Shown here: one piece after another, positions 1 through 8,424 of the stretch
Position numbering within the stretch: position 1 is the stretch's first letter
How the letters are laid out: each line of letters starts with the position of its first letter
NCBI GenBank assembly: GCA_947475995.1
Contig: CANJNI010000008.1
Span: 54,467 to 118,466, forward strand
Source: Beijerinckiaceae bacterium
Lineage (GTDB): Bacteria; Pseudomonadota; Alphaproteobacteria; Rhizobiales; Beijerinckiaceae
Length of the DNA: 64,000 nt
Reading direction: 5' to 3'
The notes under the pieces: model-generated
Databases searched by the model: none
What the model was told of the DNA's origin: nothing
What the model saw: only the letters and a program-made list of their open reading frames with translations
Made by a program: the position numbers and the translations under genes

Positions 1-147
1 ATCTCGTCCACCGCGCGCATCTTCCGCCAGATGGGCCTGAATACGCTGGAGCAGTTCGAGGACGCGCCCGAGTTCGATCCCTATGTGAAGCTGACGGACG
101 AACTCGTGCGCCAGTATCTGCGCGGCGAGATCAAGCCGAAAGCCTGA
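1..147 (+). CDS. 3' end of an unidentified CDS
   Basis: Frame 1 is open from the first base and ends at TGA 145-147, giving 48 residues that finish in a charged, helical-looking tail (...LRGEIKPKA). The start lies outside the window. I do not recognise the family from this fragment. It is not the C-terminus of EutB or EutC, although the next gene is eutA-like. It may be co-transcribed with that gene, since both run rightward about 100 bases apart. Confidence 0.6.
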   Translation: MSSTARIFRQMGLNTLEQFEDAPEFDPYVKLTDELVRQYLRGEIKPKA

Positions 148-244
148 GGCCTACGGCGCGCCTTTTTATTGCATCGCGTACATCATGGCCGGGTCATTCC
201 CGGCCATGATGTTTCAAGGCGGCGCCAAGTTCGAGCGGACCCTG

Positions 245-1840
245 ATGGCTCCTGCCGATCCTCCCAGAAAATCGCACACGCTCTCCGATCACATGTTCGG
301 CTTCGATTCCGCGCATGCGCATGATGAAGACGCCGATCACGAACATGACGAATCCGAACATGACGTGCTGCCGATGGAGTCCCGCGCGCTGGAAGGCGCG
401 CCGTTCGTCAGCATCGGCCTCGACATTGGATCGTCGGGGACACAGGTGGCGTTCTCGCGCCTGCTGATGCGCGGACCGGGCGAACCGCAGTCATTGCGTC
501 GCCTCGCGCGCGAACGCGAAACGCTCTATCTCTCGCCCGTCTCGCTGACGCCGTTCCGGGCCGACAATACAATCGACATCGAGAAGCTGCGCGACATTCT
601 GGACGCAGCTTACGATGCATCCGGCGTGACGCCTGACGATATCGAGACCGGTGCGATCATTCTCACGGGCGAGGCCGCGAAGCGCGACAATGCGCGCGCA
701 ATTCTGGATGCGCTCTCGGAGGAATCCGGCGAACTGGTTTGCGCCGCCGCCGGTCATCACATGGAGGCCATGTTGGCCGCGCACGGCTCCGGCGCAGTGC
801 GGCTGTCGCGCGAGATGCAGGCGCGCATCCTGAACATCGACGTTGGCGGCGGCACCACGAAACTGGCGATCTGCGACGATGGCCGCGTGACGCAGGTGGC
901 GGCCCTGGCAATCGGCGGCAGGTGTCTTGTGTTCGATGATGGCGGCTGCATCACGCGCCTTGATGAAGCGGGGCGCTTGCATGCACGGCGCGCCGGCTTC
1001 GACTGGAATATCGGAGACATTGTTTTATCCGGGCAATTGCAGCTTTTGGCGCGAGGCATGGCGGATGCGCTTGTCGCAGCGCTGCGCGGCGCATCGGGCG
1101 GCGACACAGGAGCGCTATTCGTCACAGAGCCGATCGGGGATTTTGGTCGCATCGACGGCGTGCTGGCCTCGGGCGGCGTGGCTGAGTTCATTTATGGGCG
1201 TGAAACGCGCAGCTTCGGCGATCTCGGTCTGCTGCTTGGCCGTGCGATTGCTGAGCATTTCGAGAACGGCGCCATTGCATGGCCGCTGCTGCCGGCGCAG
1301 GAATGCATTCGGGCGACCGTACTCGGCGCATCGGGATATTCGATGCAGATGAGCGGGCAAACCTCCACGATTACCTCCTATGCAGACCTTCTGCCGCGCC
1401 GCAATCTGCAGGTGTTGCATCCGCCGTTCGACTTTTCGGGGCATATCGACCCGCACGCTCTGGCGAGTGCGATCCGGCGTCATCGCGAGGCTTTCGACAA
1501 ACCGGATGCGCGCAGCGAAGCGGCGTATGCGTTTCGCTGGCGTGGCGAACAATCGCACGAACGATTGCGCGCCTTTGCGGAAGGCGTTGCGGAAGGTCTG
1601 GCCGATTGCATCGCGGTGAACGCGCCGATCTATATCCTGACGGAAGGCGACGCTGCGCTCTCGCTGGGAGCAATCCTGCGTCAGGAGCTGAATGTGACGA
1701 GCGAAATTCTCGTCATTGATGGAATCGTGCTGCGCGATTTCGATTTCGTCGACATTGGCCGCATGCGCGTTCCCTCCGGCATGGTGCCGGTGACGGTTAA
1801 AACGCTTTTGTTCACGCCCGACCAGAAGACGCGCTTCTGA
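245..1840 (+). CDS. eutA: EutA-like ethanolamine ammonia-lyase reactivating factor
   Basis: EutA belongs to the actin/ASKHA-fold ATPases that release damaged cobalamin from ethanolamine ammonia-lyase. The protein shows the phosphate-binding motif GLDIGSSGTQ, a second nucleotide motif NIDVGGGTTKLAI, and the typical end VPSGMVPVTVKTLLF. The body matches EutA over its full length (about 470 residues). The first 40 residues are extra and rich in His/Asp/Glu, suggesting metal binding. I chose the ATG at 245 because a weak GAGCGGA lies upstream; an in-frame ATG at 185 has no visible ribosome site and would add 20 residues. No eutB or eutC is visible next to it, so the partner enzyme must lie elsewhere or be different. 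Confidence 0.85.
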   Translation: MAPADPPRKSHTLSDHMFGFDSAHAHDEDADHEHDESEHDVLPMESRALEGAPFVSIGLDIGSSGTQVAFSRLLMRGPGEPQSLRRLARERETLYLSPVSLTPFRADNTIDIEKLRDILDAAYDASGVTPDDIETGAIILTGEAAKRDNARAILDALSEESGELVCAAAGHHMEAMLAAHGSGAVRLSREMQARILNIDVGGGTTKLAICDDGRVTQVAALAIGGRCLVFDDGGCITRLDEAGRLHARRAGFDWNIGDIVLSGQLQLLARGMADALVAALRGASGGDTGALFVTEPIGDFGRIDGVLASGGVAEFIYGRETRSFGDLGLLLGRAIAEHFENGAIAWPLLPAQECIRATVLGASGYSMQMSGQTSTITSYADLLPRRNLQVLHPPFDFSGHIDPHALASAIRRHREAFDKPDARSEAAYAFRWRGEQSHERLRAFAEGVAEGLADCIAVNAPIYILTEGDAALSLGAILRQELNVTSEILVIDGIVLRDFDFVDIGRMRVPSGMVPVTVKTLLFTPDQKTRF

Positions 1841-1872
1841 ACTTGTGCGTAGCAATGCCCATATGGCCGGGC

Positions 1873-1901
1873 TTGAACTGTCCGGCAGCGCTTCCTAGAT
1901 C
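1873..1901 (+). promoter_or_regulatory. candidate sigma-70-type promoter of dps
   Basis: TTGAAC, a 17-base spacer and TAGATC lie about 60 bases upstream of the dps start, in the only gap before that gene. This is a visual match only; no transcription start is known. Confidence 0.35.
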
Positions 1902-1960
1902 CAGCATATGATTATGGCGGAGCCTGCGTTGGGAGCTGCCAAGCTTCAGGAGGGGCCAGC

Positions 1961-2443
1961 ATGAAACTTCACAAGACCCGCAACTCGATTCCCTCGAACG
2001 CCCGGAATACGGTTGTCGAAATCCTGAACGCACGCTTGGCGGATTCCATTGATCTCGGCCTCGCCACCAAGCAGGCGCATTGGAACCTGCGCGGGAAAAA
2101 CTTCATCGCCGTTCATGAAATGCTCGATGGATTCCGGGCGCAGATTGATACGTTCACCGACACGATGGCAGAGCGCGTGGTTCAGCTTGGCGGCGTGGCG
2201 CGTGGAACATCGCAGAATGTCGTCGAGGGCACGAAGCTGAAGCCCTACCCGCTCGATCTCGTGAAGGTTGAGGATCACCTGACAGCTCTGGCGGAACGCT
2301 ATGCGAGTGTCGCCAATGATGTTCGCGCGGCGATCGAAGCCACCGACGAAGCCGGCGACGCCGACAGCGCGGATATTCTCACCGGCTATTCGCGCGAACT
2401 CGACAAGGCGCTCTGGTTCATCGAGGCGCATATCCAGGCGTAA
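1961..2443 (+). CDS. dps: Dps ferritin-like DNA-protection protein
   Basis: This 160-residue protein is a Dps mini-ferritin. Such proteins form 12-subunit shells that oxidise Fe(II) with hydrogen peroxide and protect DNA during starvation or oxidative stress. The intersubunit ferroxidase ligands are present with exact family spacing: H40 (in AHWN), H52, D67 and E71. The Lys/Arg-rich N-terminal tail (MKLHKTRNS) fits direct DNA contact. The start is fixed by a strong AGGAGG about nine bases upstream. It stands alone, facing the convergent HAD phosphatase gene. Confidence 0.95.
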   Translation: MKLHKTRNSIPSNARNTVVEILNARLADSIDLGLATKQAHWNLRGKNFIAVHEMLDGFRAQIDTFTDTMAERVVQLGGVARGTSQNVVEGTKLKPYPLDLVKVEDHLTALAERYASVANDVRAAIEATDEAGDADSADILTGYSRELDKALWFIEAHIQA

Positions 2444-2449
2444 CCGGTC

Positions 2450-2505
2450 GCCATTGCGAGGAGTGACGAAGCGATCCGCAATACTCACACGGATCGCTTC
2501 GCGAG
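2450..2505. repeat. REP-like palindromic repeat, copy 1
   Basis: The stretch begins CCATTGCGAGGAG and contains a perfect 12-bp inverted repeat (CGAAGCGATCCG / CGGATCGCTTCG, 2467-2478 and 2490-2501) with an 11-base loop. It sits between the convergent dps and HAD genes. A related half-element occurs at 8356-8386. The form resembles the dispersed 'cattgcgag...gaagcgatcc' repeats common in Rhizobiales genomes. It may also act as a bidirectional terminator. Confidence 0.6.
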
Positions 2506-2534
2506 GCCGTCAGCCACGCCTCCGGTGACTTACA

Positions 2535-3152
2535 TTATTTCGTCAGCATCCCGGCATTCACCAGATCGCTGCGGAACTGCTCCGGGCTTGTGAAATGCAG
2601 CGCGTGAAAGCCCAGCGCCCCCGCCGAGTCCACGTTCGGCTTGCTGTCGTCGATGAAGACGCATTGCGCAGCGCGCATCTTGTAGCGGGACAGGAATAAT
2701 TCAAAGATCGCCCGATCAGGCTTGAGCAATTGCTCGTCGCCGGACACGACAGTTCCGATGAATGATCGCAGGAAGGGAAAGATTTCGCCGGCGCGGTCGA
2801 ATTTCTCCCGCGAGAAATTGGTGATGGCGTAAGTGGGAATGCTGCTGCGCTGCAATTCCTCAAGGATCTCCACCGTTCCGCCGATGGCCCCGTCGAGCAT
2901 ATCTTCCCAGCCGGTATCGTAGAGCGCGATTTCCTTTTTCCATTCGGGATGACGCGCGGTCAGTTCTGCGACCGCTTGTGCGAAAGGCCGGCCGCGGTCC
3001 TGTTCCAGATTGAATTCCGTCGTGCAGATGTTCGACAGGAACCATTCCATCCGCTCATGGTCGGTGAAGATTCTGCGATACAGGTTCCGCATGTCCCAGC
3101 GGATCAGCACGTTGCCGATGTCGAAAACAACAGTGTCGGGCCGATCCGCCAT
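2535..3152 (-). CDS. HAD-IA family hydrolase (YihX-like)
   Basis: A 205-residue haloacid-dehalogenase-superfamily phosphatase. Motif I is VFDIGNVLI, where the usual +2 acidic residue is Gly, as in YihX-type sugar-phosphatases. Motif II is ITNFS, Lys of motif III lies in LLKPDRAIF, and motif IV is FIDDSKPNV. The ORF track extends far upstream, but homology starts at MADRPDTVV, so I set the start at 3152; the upstream extension overlaps the dioxygenase gene. It follows that gene by 8 bases on the same strand, so the two are probably one operon. The substrate cannot be told from sequence. Confidence 0.88.
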   Translation of the reverse strand: MADRPDTVVFDIGNVLIRWDMRNLYRRIFTDHERMEWFLSNICTTEFNLEQDRGRPFAQAVAELTARHPEWKKEIALYDTGWEDMLDGAIGGTVEILEELQRSSIPTYAITNFSREKFDRAGEIFPFLRSFIGTVVSGDEQLLKPDRAIFELFLSRYKMRAAQCVFIDDSKPNVDSAGALGFHALHFTSPEQFRSDLVNAGMLTK

Positions 3153-3160
3153 GCGGGCTC

Positions 3161-3958
3161 CTAGTTGAATGTGTAGGCGTCCATCAGCATGACGCCGCTC
3201 TGGTTGCTGGTGTGCTGACGCTTGCCTTTTGCGCCTTCGCCCGCAGCGCCCATCGCGAAGGGAAGCGGCAGGAAGTGATCGTCCGAAGGATGGTTTTCCC
3301 GCGCGAAGGGAGCGGCCTTCAGATAGTCGGCGATCTCGTCGGTCGCGCCCGCTTCGGCTTTTTCGCAGACCCAGTCGCCGAAACGCGAGACCCATTCGGG
3401 CGTGGGATAGTCGGGCATCCGCCGCACTTGCGAATAGGCGTAAAGATTGTGCGTCAAAGTTCCCGACCCGACGATCAGAACGCCTTCCTCGCGCAACGGC
3501 GCGAGCGCGCGACCGAGCGCCACATGGTGCGCGCCGCCCGCCTGCGGCTGGATGGATATCTGCACCACCGGAATATCCGCCTGAGGATACATCAGGGCCA
3601 GCGGCGTCCACGTGCCGTGGTCGTAGCCGCGATTGGTCATCGGAGCCGCCCGGTAGCCTGCGGCCTTGAGCATATCGACAGCGCGGCGCGCCAGTGCAGG
3701 TTCGCCCGGCGCGGGATATTTGATTTCGTAGAGCGGGCGCGGGAAGCCGCCGAAATCATAGATCATCTCGGGCTTTGCGTCGGCTGACAGGCGCGGTTCT
3801 CCTGTCTCGAAATGCGCGCTGCACATCAGGATGGCTTTGGGCCGGCCAAGGGCTGTCCCGAACTGCTGGAGAAAGTCACGCGCCTCGCTGCTTTCCAGCA
3901 TGATCATGGGCGATCCGTGCGAAACGAACACGGTCGGAAAACGGGTCCCTGTCATCAT
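3161..3958 (-). CDS. ygiD: DODA-type (YgiD/LigB) extradiol ring-cleavage dioxygenase
   Basis: A 265-residue class III extradiol dioxygenase of the 4,5-DOPA dioxygenase family, which opens catechol rings using a non-haem metal. Metal-binding or acid-base histidines are visible in SHGSP, CSAHFET, GYDHGTW and TLTHNL. Length and motif order match E. coli YgiD. It is the first gene of a two-gene leftward unit with the HAD phosphatase. A 14-bp perfect palindrome 64 bases upstream is a candidate operator. The substrate in this organism is unknown; a quinone or catechol detoxification role is inference. Confidence 0.88.
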   Translation of the reverse strand: MMTGTRFPTVFVSHGSPMIMLESSEARDFLQQFGTALGRPKAILMCSAHFETGEPRLSADAKPEMIYDFGGFPRPLYEIKYPAPGEPALARRAVDMLKAAGYRAAPMTNRGYDHGTWTPLALMYPQADIPVVQISIQPQAGGAHHVALGRALAPLREEGVLIVGSGTLTHNLYAYSQVRRMPDYPTPEWVSRFGDWVCEKAEAGATDEIADYLKAAPFARENHPSDDHFLPLPFAMGAAGEGAKGKRQHTSNQSGVMLMDAYTFN

Positions 3959-4021
3959 TCACCTCCGGGCGCGATGCGCCGCTACTGGTGCAGAGATAGG
4001 TTCAAACGGCGCAAAGCGCAC

Positions 4022-4035
4022 TTGCACGCGTGCAA
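4022..4035. promoter_or_regulatory. perfect palindrome upstream of the ygiD-like gene
   Basis: TTGCACGCGTGCAA is a perfect 14-bp palindrome between the 3' end of dgkA and the start of the dioxygenase gene, where that gene's promoter must lie. It looks like the binding site of a dimeric repressor. No cognate regulator gene is adjacent. Confidence 0.45.
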
Positions 4036-4055
4036 ACGAATGTTTTCGCGCCCGG

Positions 4056-4409
4056 TCACAGGAAGCCGAGCCGCATCAGCAGGGCGGCGCCCCATGCGAG
4101 CCCCGCGATGCAAAGCGCGCAGAAGACAGCCGCCGAGCCCATGTCCTTGACGATCTTGATGGCCGGATGCGTGTGCGGGGTCACGTGGTCGCACAGTTTC
4201 TCTATGCTCGTATTGAGCAGTTCGACGGCCAGCAAGAGCAGGATGGTCGAGACCAGCGCGATGCGCTCCCATGCGGTCGAACCGATCGCGAAGGCGGCCG
4301 GAATTGCAATCGCCAGCAGGATCAGTTCCTGCTGGACGGCGCGCTCGGTCGAGCCTGCATGAAGCAGGCCCGCACAGGTGTTGCGAAAGGCTTTCCAGAG
4401 CGTGTGCAC
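4056..4409 (-). CDS. dgkA: diacylglycerol kinase (DgkA family)
   Basis: A 117-residue integral membrane kinase that phosphorylates diacylglycerol for phospholipid recycling. It has the family layout: an N-terminal amphipathic segment, three hydrophobic helices, and the signature ELLNTSIEKLCDHV with the catalytic Glu and Asn region. The start is GTG at 4407-4409, preceded by a purine-rich GGGGGAAA. It lies 24 bases downstream of aroG on the same strand and is probably co-transcribed with it. Confidence 0.93.
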   Translation of the reverse strand: MHTLWKAFRNTCAGLLHAGSTERAVQQELILLAIAIPAAFAIGSTAWERIALVSTILLLLAVELLNTSIEKLCDHVTPHTHPAIKIVKDMGSAAVFCALCIAGLAWGAALLMRLGFL

Positions 4410-4433
4410 GCGGACGTTTCCCCCGATCCGCGT

Positions 4434-5819
4434 TTATTCGGCGGCCTTTACTTCCACCCGCTTGCCGGCGCGCTCCTTCTTCAGGAGTTCCGCAACCAGG
4501 AAAGCCACTTCGATGGATTGCTCCGCATTGAGGCGCGGATCGCAGGTCGTGTCGTAGCGGTCCTGCAGGTTGAGTTCGGAAATCTCGCGCGCGCCGCCGA
4601 GGCATTCGGTGACGTTCTTGCCGGTCATTTCCAGATGAACGCCGCCCGCATAGGTGCCCTCGATCTGGTGGACTGCAAAGAAGTTGCGGATTTCGCCCAT
4701 GACGCGCTCGAAAGGCCGCGTCTTGTAGCCGTCGCCGACGCTGATCGTGTTGCCGTGCATGGGATCGCAGGACCAGACGACCGTCTTGCCCTCGCGCTTC
4801 ACGGCGCGGATCAGCGGCGGCAGGAATTCGCCGACCTTGTCGGAGCCGAAGCGGCAGATGAGCGTCAGGCGGCCCGCCTCGTCGGTAGGGTTCAAAACGT
4901 CGATCAGGCGCAGCAGATCGTCCGGCTTGAGCGATGGTCCGCACTTGATGCCGATCGGGTTTCTGACGCCGCGGCAGAACTCCACATGGGCGTGGTCGAA
5001 CTGGCGGGTCCGGTCGCCGATCCAGATCATGTGGCCGGAGGTCGAGTAGTAATCGCCGGTGGTCGAGTCGACGCGCGTCATGGCCTGCTCGTAGCCGAGC
5101 AGCAGCGCCTCGTGGGAAATGTAGAAATCCGTCTGGCGCATTTCCGGATGCGCTTCGGGATCGAGCCCGATGGCGCGCATGAAGTCGAGCGACTCCGTGA
5201 TGCGGGCGGCGAGTTCCTGATACCGGCCCGACAAAGGACTGTCCTTGACGAAGCCCAGCATCCAGCGGTGAGCGTTTTCGAGATTGGCGTAGCCGCCCGT
5301 CGCGAAGGCGCGCAGCAGGTTCAGGGTTGCGGCGGACTGGCGGTAGGCCTTGAGCTGGCGGCGCGGGTTCGGAATACGCGCCTCGGGGGTGAAATCCACC
5401 CCGTTGATGATGTCGCCCCTGTAGCTTGGCAGTTCGGCGCCGTCCCGCTTCTCGGTGGGCGAGGAGCGGGGCTTGGCGAACTGGCCGGCGATGCGGCCGA
5501 CCTTCACGACGGGCGACGCCGCCGCAAATGTCGTCACGACGGCCATCTGGAGGAAGACGCGGAAGAAGTCGCGGATGTTGTCGGCGGAATGTTCCGCGAA
5601 GCTCTCGGCGCAGTCGCCGCCCTGCAGAAGGAAGGCTTCGCCTGCCGCTACTTTCGCAAGTGCTTTCTTGAGCTTGCGCGCCTCGCCGGCAAACACGAGC
5701 GGCGGAAAGCCCGCGAGTTCCCGCTCCACATCCGAGAGCGCCTGGGCGTTCGGATAATCGGGAACCTGCTGGATGGGTTTTGCTCTCCAGCTATCGGGGG
5801 ACCAGCGTTCGGCGGACAT
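4434..5819 (-). CDS. aroG: class II 3-deoxy-7-phosphoheptulonate synthase
   Basis: A 461-residue plant-type (class II) DAHP synthase, the first enzyme of the shikimate pathway, condensing phosphoenolpyruvate and erythrose 4-phosphate. Family motifs are clear: [11 protein letters not shown] near residue 85, [13 protein letters not shown], the [14 protein letters not shown] phosphate site, [11 protein letters not shown] and [18 protein letters not shown]. Length is normal. It is transcribed divergently from the type III PKS gene across a 152-base gap. Confidence 0.96.
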   Translation of the reverse strand: MSAERWSPDSWRAKPIQQVPDYPNAQALSDVERELAGFPPLVFAGEARKLKKALAKVAAGEAFLLQGGDCAESFAEHSADNIRDFFRVFLQMAVVTTFAAASPVVKVGRIAGQFAKPRSSPTEKRDGAELPSYRGDIINGVDFTPEARIPNPRRQLKAYRQSAATLNLLRAFATGGYANLENAHRWMLGFVKDSPLSGRYQELAARITESLDFMRAIGLDPEAHPEMRQTDFYISHEALLLGYEQAMTRVDSTTGDYYSTSGHMIWIGDRTRQFDHAHVEFCRGVRNPIGIKCGPSLKPDDLLRLIDVLNPTDEAGRLTLICRFGSDKVGEFLPPLIRAVKREGKTVVWSCDPMHGNTISVGDGYKTRPFERVMGEIRNFFAVHQIEGTYAGGVHLEMTGKNVTECLGGAREISELNLQDRYDTTCDPRLNAEQSIEVAFLVAELLKKERAGKRVEVKAAE

Positions 5820-5879
5820 GACGAGACTCCAGAGTGCGCCGGTCGGACCGACGCGAGGTCACTTATATACCCCTCATTA

Positions 5880-5889
5880 CGCAATTGCG
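5880..5889. promoter_or_regulatory. short palindrome in the aroG / PKS divergent promoter region
   Basis: CGCAATTGCG, a perfect 10-bp palindrome, lies near the middle of the 152-base gap between the divergent aroG and polyketide synthase genes, just after a TATATA stretch. It is short enough to be chance. Confidence 0.25.
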
Positions 5890-5971
5890 AGATTGGCTGT
5901 TCGTCGCGGGCGGTGGAACGGCAGGGCCTCGGGTTCGTTAAGCGAAAAGTTCCAGGCAATTTGGATCAAAG

Positions 5972-7024
5972 ATGGCTCCCCGCGCTCGCCTCCTGTCGCT
6001 CGCCACGAGCGTGCCCCCGTACGTGATCCACCAGGGCGTTGCGGCTGCAGTCGCGCATCGCGCCTTTGCGCCGCGCTATCCCGAGTTCGAGCAGCTTCGT
6101 CCGGTTTTCGACAATGCGGGGATCCGGACGCGGCGGGGCGTGCGGCCCATCGAATGGTATCTGGAAGATCGCGGCTGGCCGGAGCGGACTACTGTGTTTC
6201 TGGAAGGCGCCGGCGAGCTGTTCTGCGCGGCCGCGCGCGAGGCCATCGAGCAGGCGGGACTTACGCCGGAGCAGATCGACACGATCGTCACTGTTTCGTC
6301 GACCGGTATCGCGGCCCCTAGCCTTGAAGCCCGCGCCGCCGCCCGGATGGGCTTCCGGGCGGATGTAGAGCGTATTCCGATCTTCGGCCTGGGCTGCGCA
6401 GGCGGCGTTTCGGGCCTCGCGATCGCTTCACGACTGGCGCAGGCCAGACCCGGGACAAATGTGCTGCTCGTCGCTGTCGAAATCTGCACGCTGGCCTTCC
6501 GGCTCGACAAGCTCACAAAGGCCAACATCGTGGCGACCGCCTTGTTTGGGGACGGCGCGGCGGCCTGCGTGCTGCGGGCCGGAGAGGGCGGACTGGCGGA
6601 GATCGAAGCAAGCGCCGAGCATCTGTGGCCCGACACGCTCGGCATCATGGGCTGGGACGTTGAGCCGCAAGGATTCGGGGTGATCTTCGACCGCGACATC
6701 CCGCCCTTCGCCGAAAAACATCTGGAACCCGCCATGACATCCATGCTCGGCAAGGCGGGGCTGACCAGCGAGGATATTGACCGCTTCGTTTTTCATCCCG
6801 GCGGCGTGAAGGTGTTGCAGGCGCTCGAGTCCGCGCTCTGGCTCGGACAGGGGGCGCTAGACCACGAGCGCGAGGTTCTGGCCGAGTGCGGCAACATGTC
6901 GGCCCCCACGGCGCTGTTCGTGCTGAAGCGCGTGATGGATGAGGGGCTGCCTGACCGGATCGCGCTTGGCGCGCTGGGACCGGGATTTACGGCGAGTTGC
7001 GTCACCATGAGGGCGGCCGCATGA
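5972..7024 (+). CDS. type III polyketide synthase (chalcone/stilbene synthase superfamily)
   Basis: A 350-residue homodimeric ketosynthase that extends an acyl-CoA or acyl thioester with malonyl-CoA, usually giving alkylpyrones or alkylresorcinols in bacteria. The nucleophile C142 sits in GLGCAGG; the His is in FHPGGVK and the Asn in CGNMSAPT, completing the Cys-His-Asn triad. The C-terminal GPGFTASC matches the conserved cyclisation-pocket loop. It overlaps the following methyltransferase-like gene by ATGA, as in Bacillus bpsA-bpsB. I infer an O-methylated alkylpyrone product. Confidence 0.93.
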   Translation: MAPRARLLSLATSVPPYVIHQGVAAAVAHRAFAPRYPEFEQLRPVFDNAGIRTRRGVRPIEWYLEDRGWPERTTVFLEGAGELFCAAAREAIEQAGLTPEQIDTIVTVSSTGIAAPSLEARAAARMGFRADVERIPIFGLGCAGGVSGLAIASRLAQARPGTNVLLVAVEICTLAFRLDKLTKANIVATALFGDGAAACVLRAGEGGLAEIEASAEHLWPDTLGIMGWDVEPQGFGVIFDRDIPPFAEKHLEPAMTSMLGKAGLTSEDIDRFVFHPGGVKVLQALESALWLGQGALDHEREVLAECGNMSAPTALFVLKRVMDEGLPDRIALGALGPGFTASCVTMRAAA

Positions 7025-7518
7025 CGCCCGCGATCTGGCTGCTCGCTTTTGTCACGGCGCAGAGGATCGCAGAACTTGTCTGGGCGCAGCGCAATACGCG
7101 CGCGCTTCTTGCGCGGGGCGGACGGGAAATCGCAGGCGAGCATTACCCGCTGATTGTCGCGCTGCATGCCGCATGGCTGGCGGGACTCTGGGGACAGGCC
7201 GGGGATCTTGTGCTCGACCCGTTCTGGCTTGGAGCCTATGCGGGCCTGCAGACGCTCCGCGTATGGGTTTTGGCCAGCATGGGCCGTCGCTGGACGACCC
7301 GCATCATCGTCGTCCCCGGCGAAACGCTGGTTCAGCGCGGCCCCTTCCGTCTGATCTCACATCCGAACTATCTCGTCGTCGCGGGCGAGATCGCGGTGCT
7401 GCCGCTTTGCTTTGGCCTGTCGGCCTATGCGGCGATCTTTTCGATCCTGAATGCCGTCGTGACCACGATCCGCATCAGGGCCGAGGGCGGAGCGCTGCGA
7501 CGCGCCGCCCTCCAGTAA
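7021..7518 (+). CDS. isoprenylcysteine carboxyl methyltransferase-like protein
   Basis: A 165-residue membrane methyltransferase of the ICMT family, with several hydrophobic helices and the C-terminal SAM-binding motif seen as FRLISHPNYLVV. In the PKS context such enzymes (BpsB) methylate the alkylpyrone hydroxyl rather than a prenylcysteine. The start ATG at 7021 overlaps the PKS stop by 4 bases, implying translational coupling; the longer ORF in the track begins inside the PKS gene. Its stop abuts that of the convergent SDR gene with no spacer. Confidence 0.88.
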   Translation: MTPAIWLLAFVTAQRIAELVWAQRNTRALLARGGREIAGEHYPLIVALHAAWLAGLWGQAGDLVLDPFWLGAYAGLQTLRVWVLASMGRRWTTRIIVVPGETLVQRGPFRLISHPNYLVVAGEIAVLPLCFGLSAYAAIFSILNAVVTTIRIRAEGGALRRAALQ

Positions 7519-8304
7519 TCAGGTGCCGCTGCCGCCGCCGAGGTGCTGCCCGGCGTCCATCCGGATGGCTTCGCCCGTCATCGTCCCAAAGCCCTCGATC
7601 ACCGAAAGCGCGGCTTGCGCAACGTCAATCGGCCAGAGGCCCTTGCCGAGAGGAAACTGCTTCTTGGCCGCTTCCACACGCGCCTGATAGGCTTCGTCGC
7701 TGAGGATCTTGTTGGTCCATGGACCGAACAGTCCACCGGGGCACAAGGCATTGACGCGCACTTCCGGAGCGAGCGCGCGCGCCATCGAGAGCGTGAGATT
7801 GTTCAGCGCGGCCTTCGAGGCGCAATAGGCCATCGAACTGCCGCCCGCCCGGAAAGCGCCCACGGACGAAATGTTCACGATGGCGCCGTCGCCGTGCGCC
7901 TTCAGATGAGGCGCTGCGGCGCGGCACATCTGGAAATTGCCGATGACGTTCACCGCGAAGACGCGCTCGAACTCGGCGCGGTCCAGCAGGTGCAGGTCCT
8001 TGTGCTTGATGGGATTGGTGGTGGCGGCGTTGTTGATCAGGATGTCGAGCCGCCCGAAGGCTTTCACAGCCTCGTTGACCATGTTCACGCAATCGGCGTC
8101 TTCGGCCACGTTGCCCTTGACGACGACGACCTTGACCCCGTGCGCGCGGCAATCGGCCGCGACCTGTTCGGCGCCCGCCGCGTTGCCCGCATAGTTCACC
8201 AGAACGTTGCAGCCGCGCGAAGCGAGAAGTTTGGCGGCTTCGCCCCCGATGCCTTCTGGCGAACTCGAACCCGTGACGATGGCAGCTTTACCCTTGACGT
8301 TCAT
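7519..8304 (-). CDS. short-chain dehydrogenase/reductase
   Basis: A 261-residue classical SDR oxidoreductase. The N-terminal cofactor motif is TGSSSPEGIG (TGxxxGxG type with a two-residue insertion). NNAATT corresponds to the NNAG motif and YCASKAAL holds the YxxxK catalytic pair, with the catalytic Ser in NISSVG. The start at 8304 is fixed by GGAGGAG a few bases upstream. The tail is glycine-rich. The substrate is unknown and the gene is not visibly part of an operon. Confidence 0.88.
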   Translation of the reverse strand: MNVKGKAAIVTGSSSPEGIGGEAAKLLASRGCNVLVNYAGNAAGAEQVAADCRAHGVKVVVVKGNVAEDADCVNMVNEAVKAFGRLDILINNAATTNPIKHKDLHLLDRAEFERVFAVNVIGNFQMCRAAAPHLKAHGDGAIVNISSVGAFRAGGSSMAYCASKAALNNLTLSMARALAPEVRVNALCPGGLFGPWTNKILSDEAYQARVEAAKKQFPLGKGLWPIDVAQAALSVIEGFGTMTGEAIRMDAGQHLGGGSGT

Positions 8305-8355
8305 GCGTCTCCTCCATGTTGGAGACACAATAGCGGGGCTGCGGCGGGAGGCAAC

Positions 8356-8386
8356 GTCATTGCGAATGCAGCGAAGCGATCCATGA
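8356..8386. repeat. REP-like repeat, partial copy 2
   Basis: GTCATTGCGAATGCAGCGAAGCGATCC resembles the left half of the palindromic repeat at 2450-2505, sharing CATTGCGA and the core GAAGCGATCC. The matching right arm is absent. It lies in the gap between the gor stop and the SDR start. Confidence 0.45.
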
Positions 8387-8424
8387 GGCTTTCGCGGCCG
8401 GACAGCGGGCGTGGGAGAGTGCGA

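Noticed and set aside
3831-6026. 731-residue ORF on the plus strand
   Set aside because: It is antisense to the dioxygenase, dgkA and aroG genes, all of which have clear family motifs. The translated ORF has no recognisable domain and no ribosome site; it is a GC-rich shadow.
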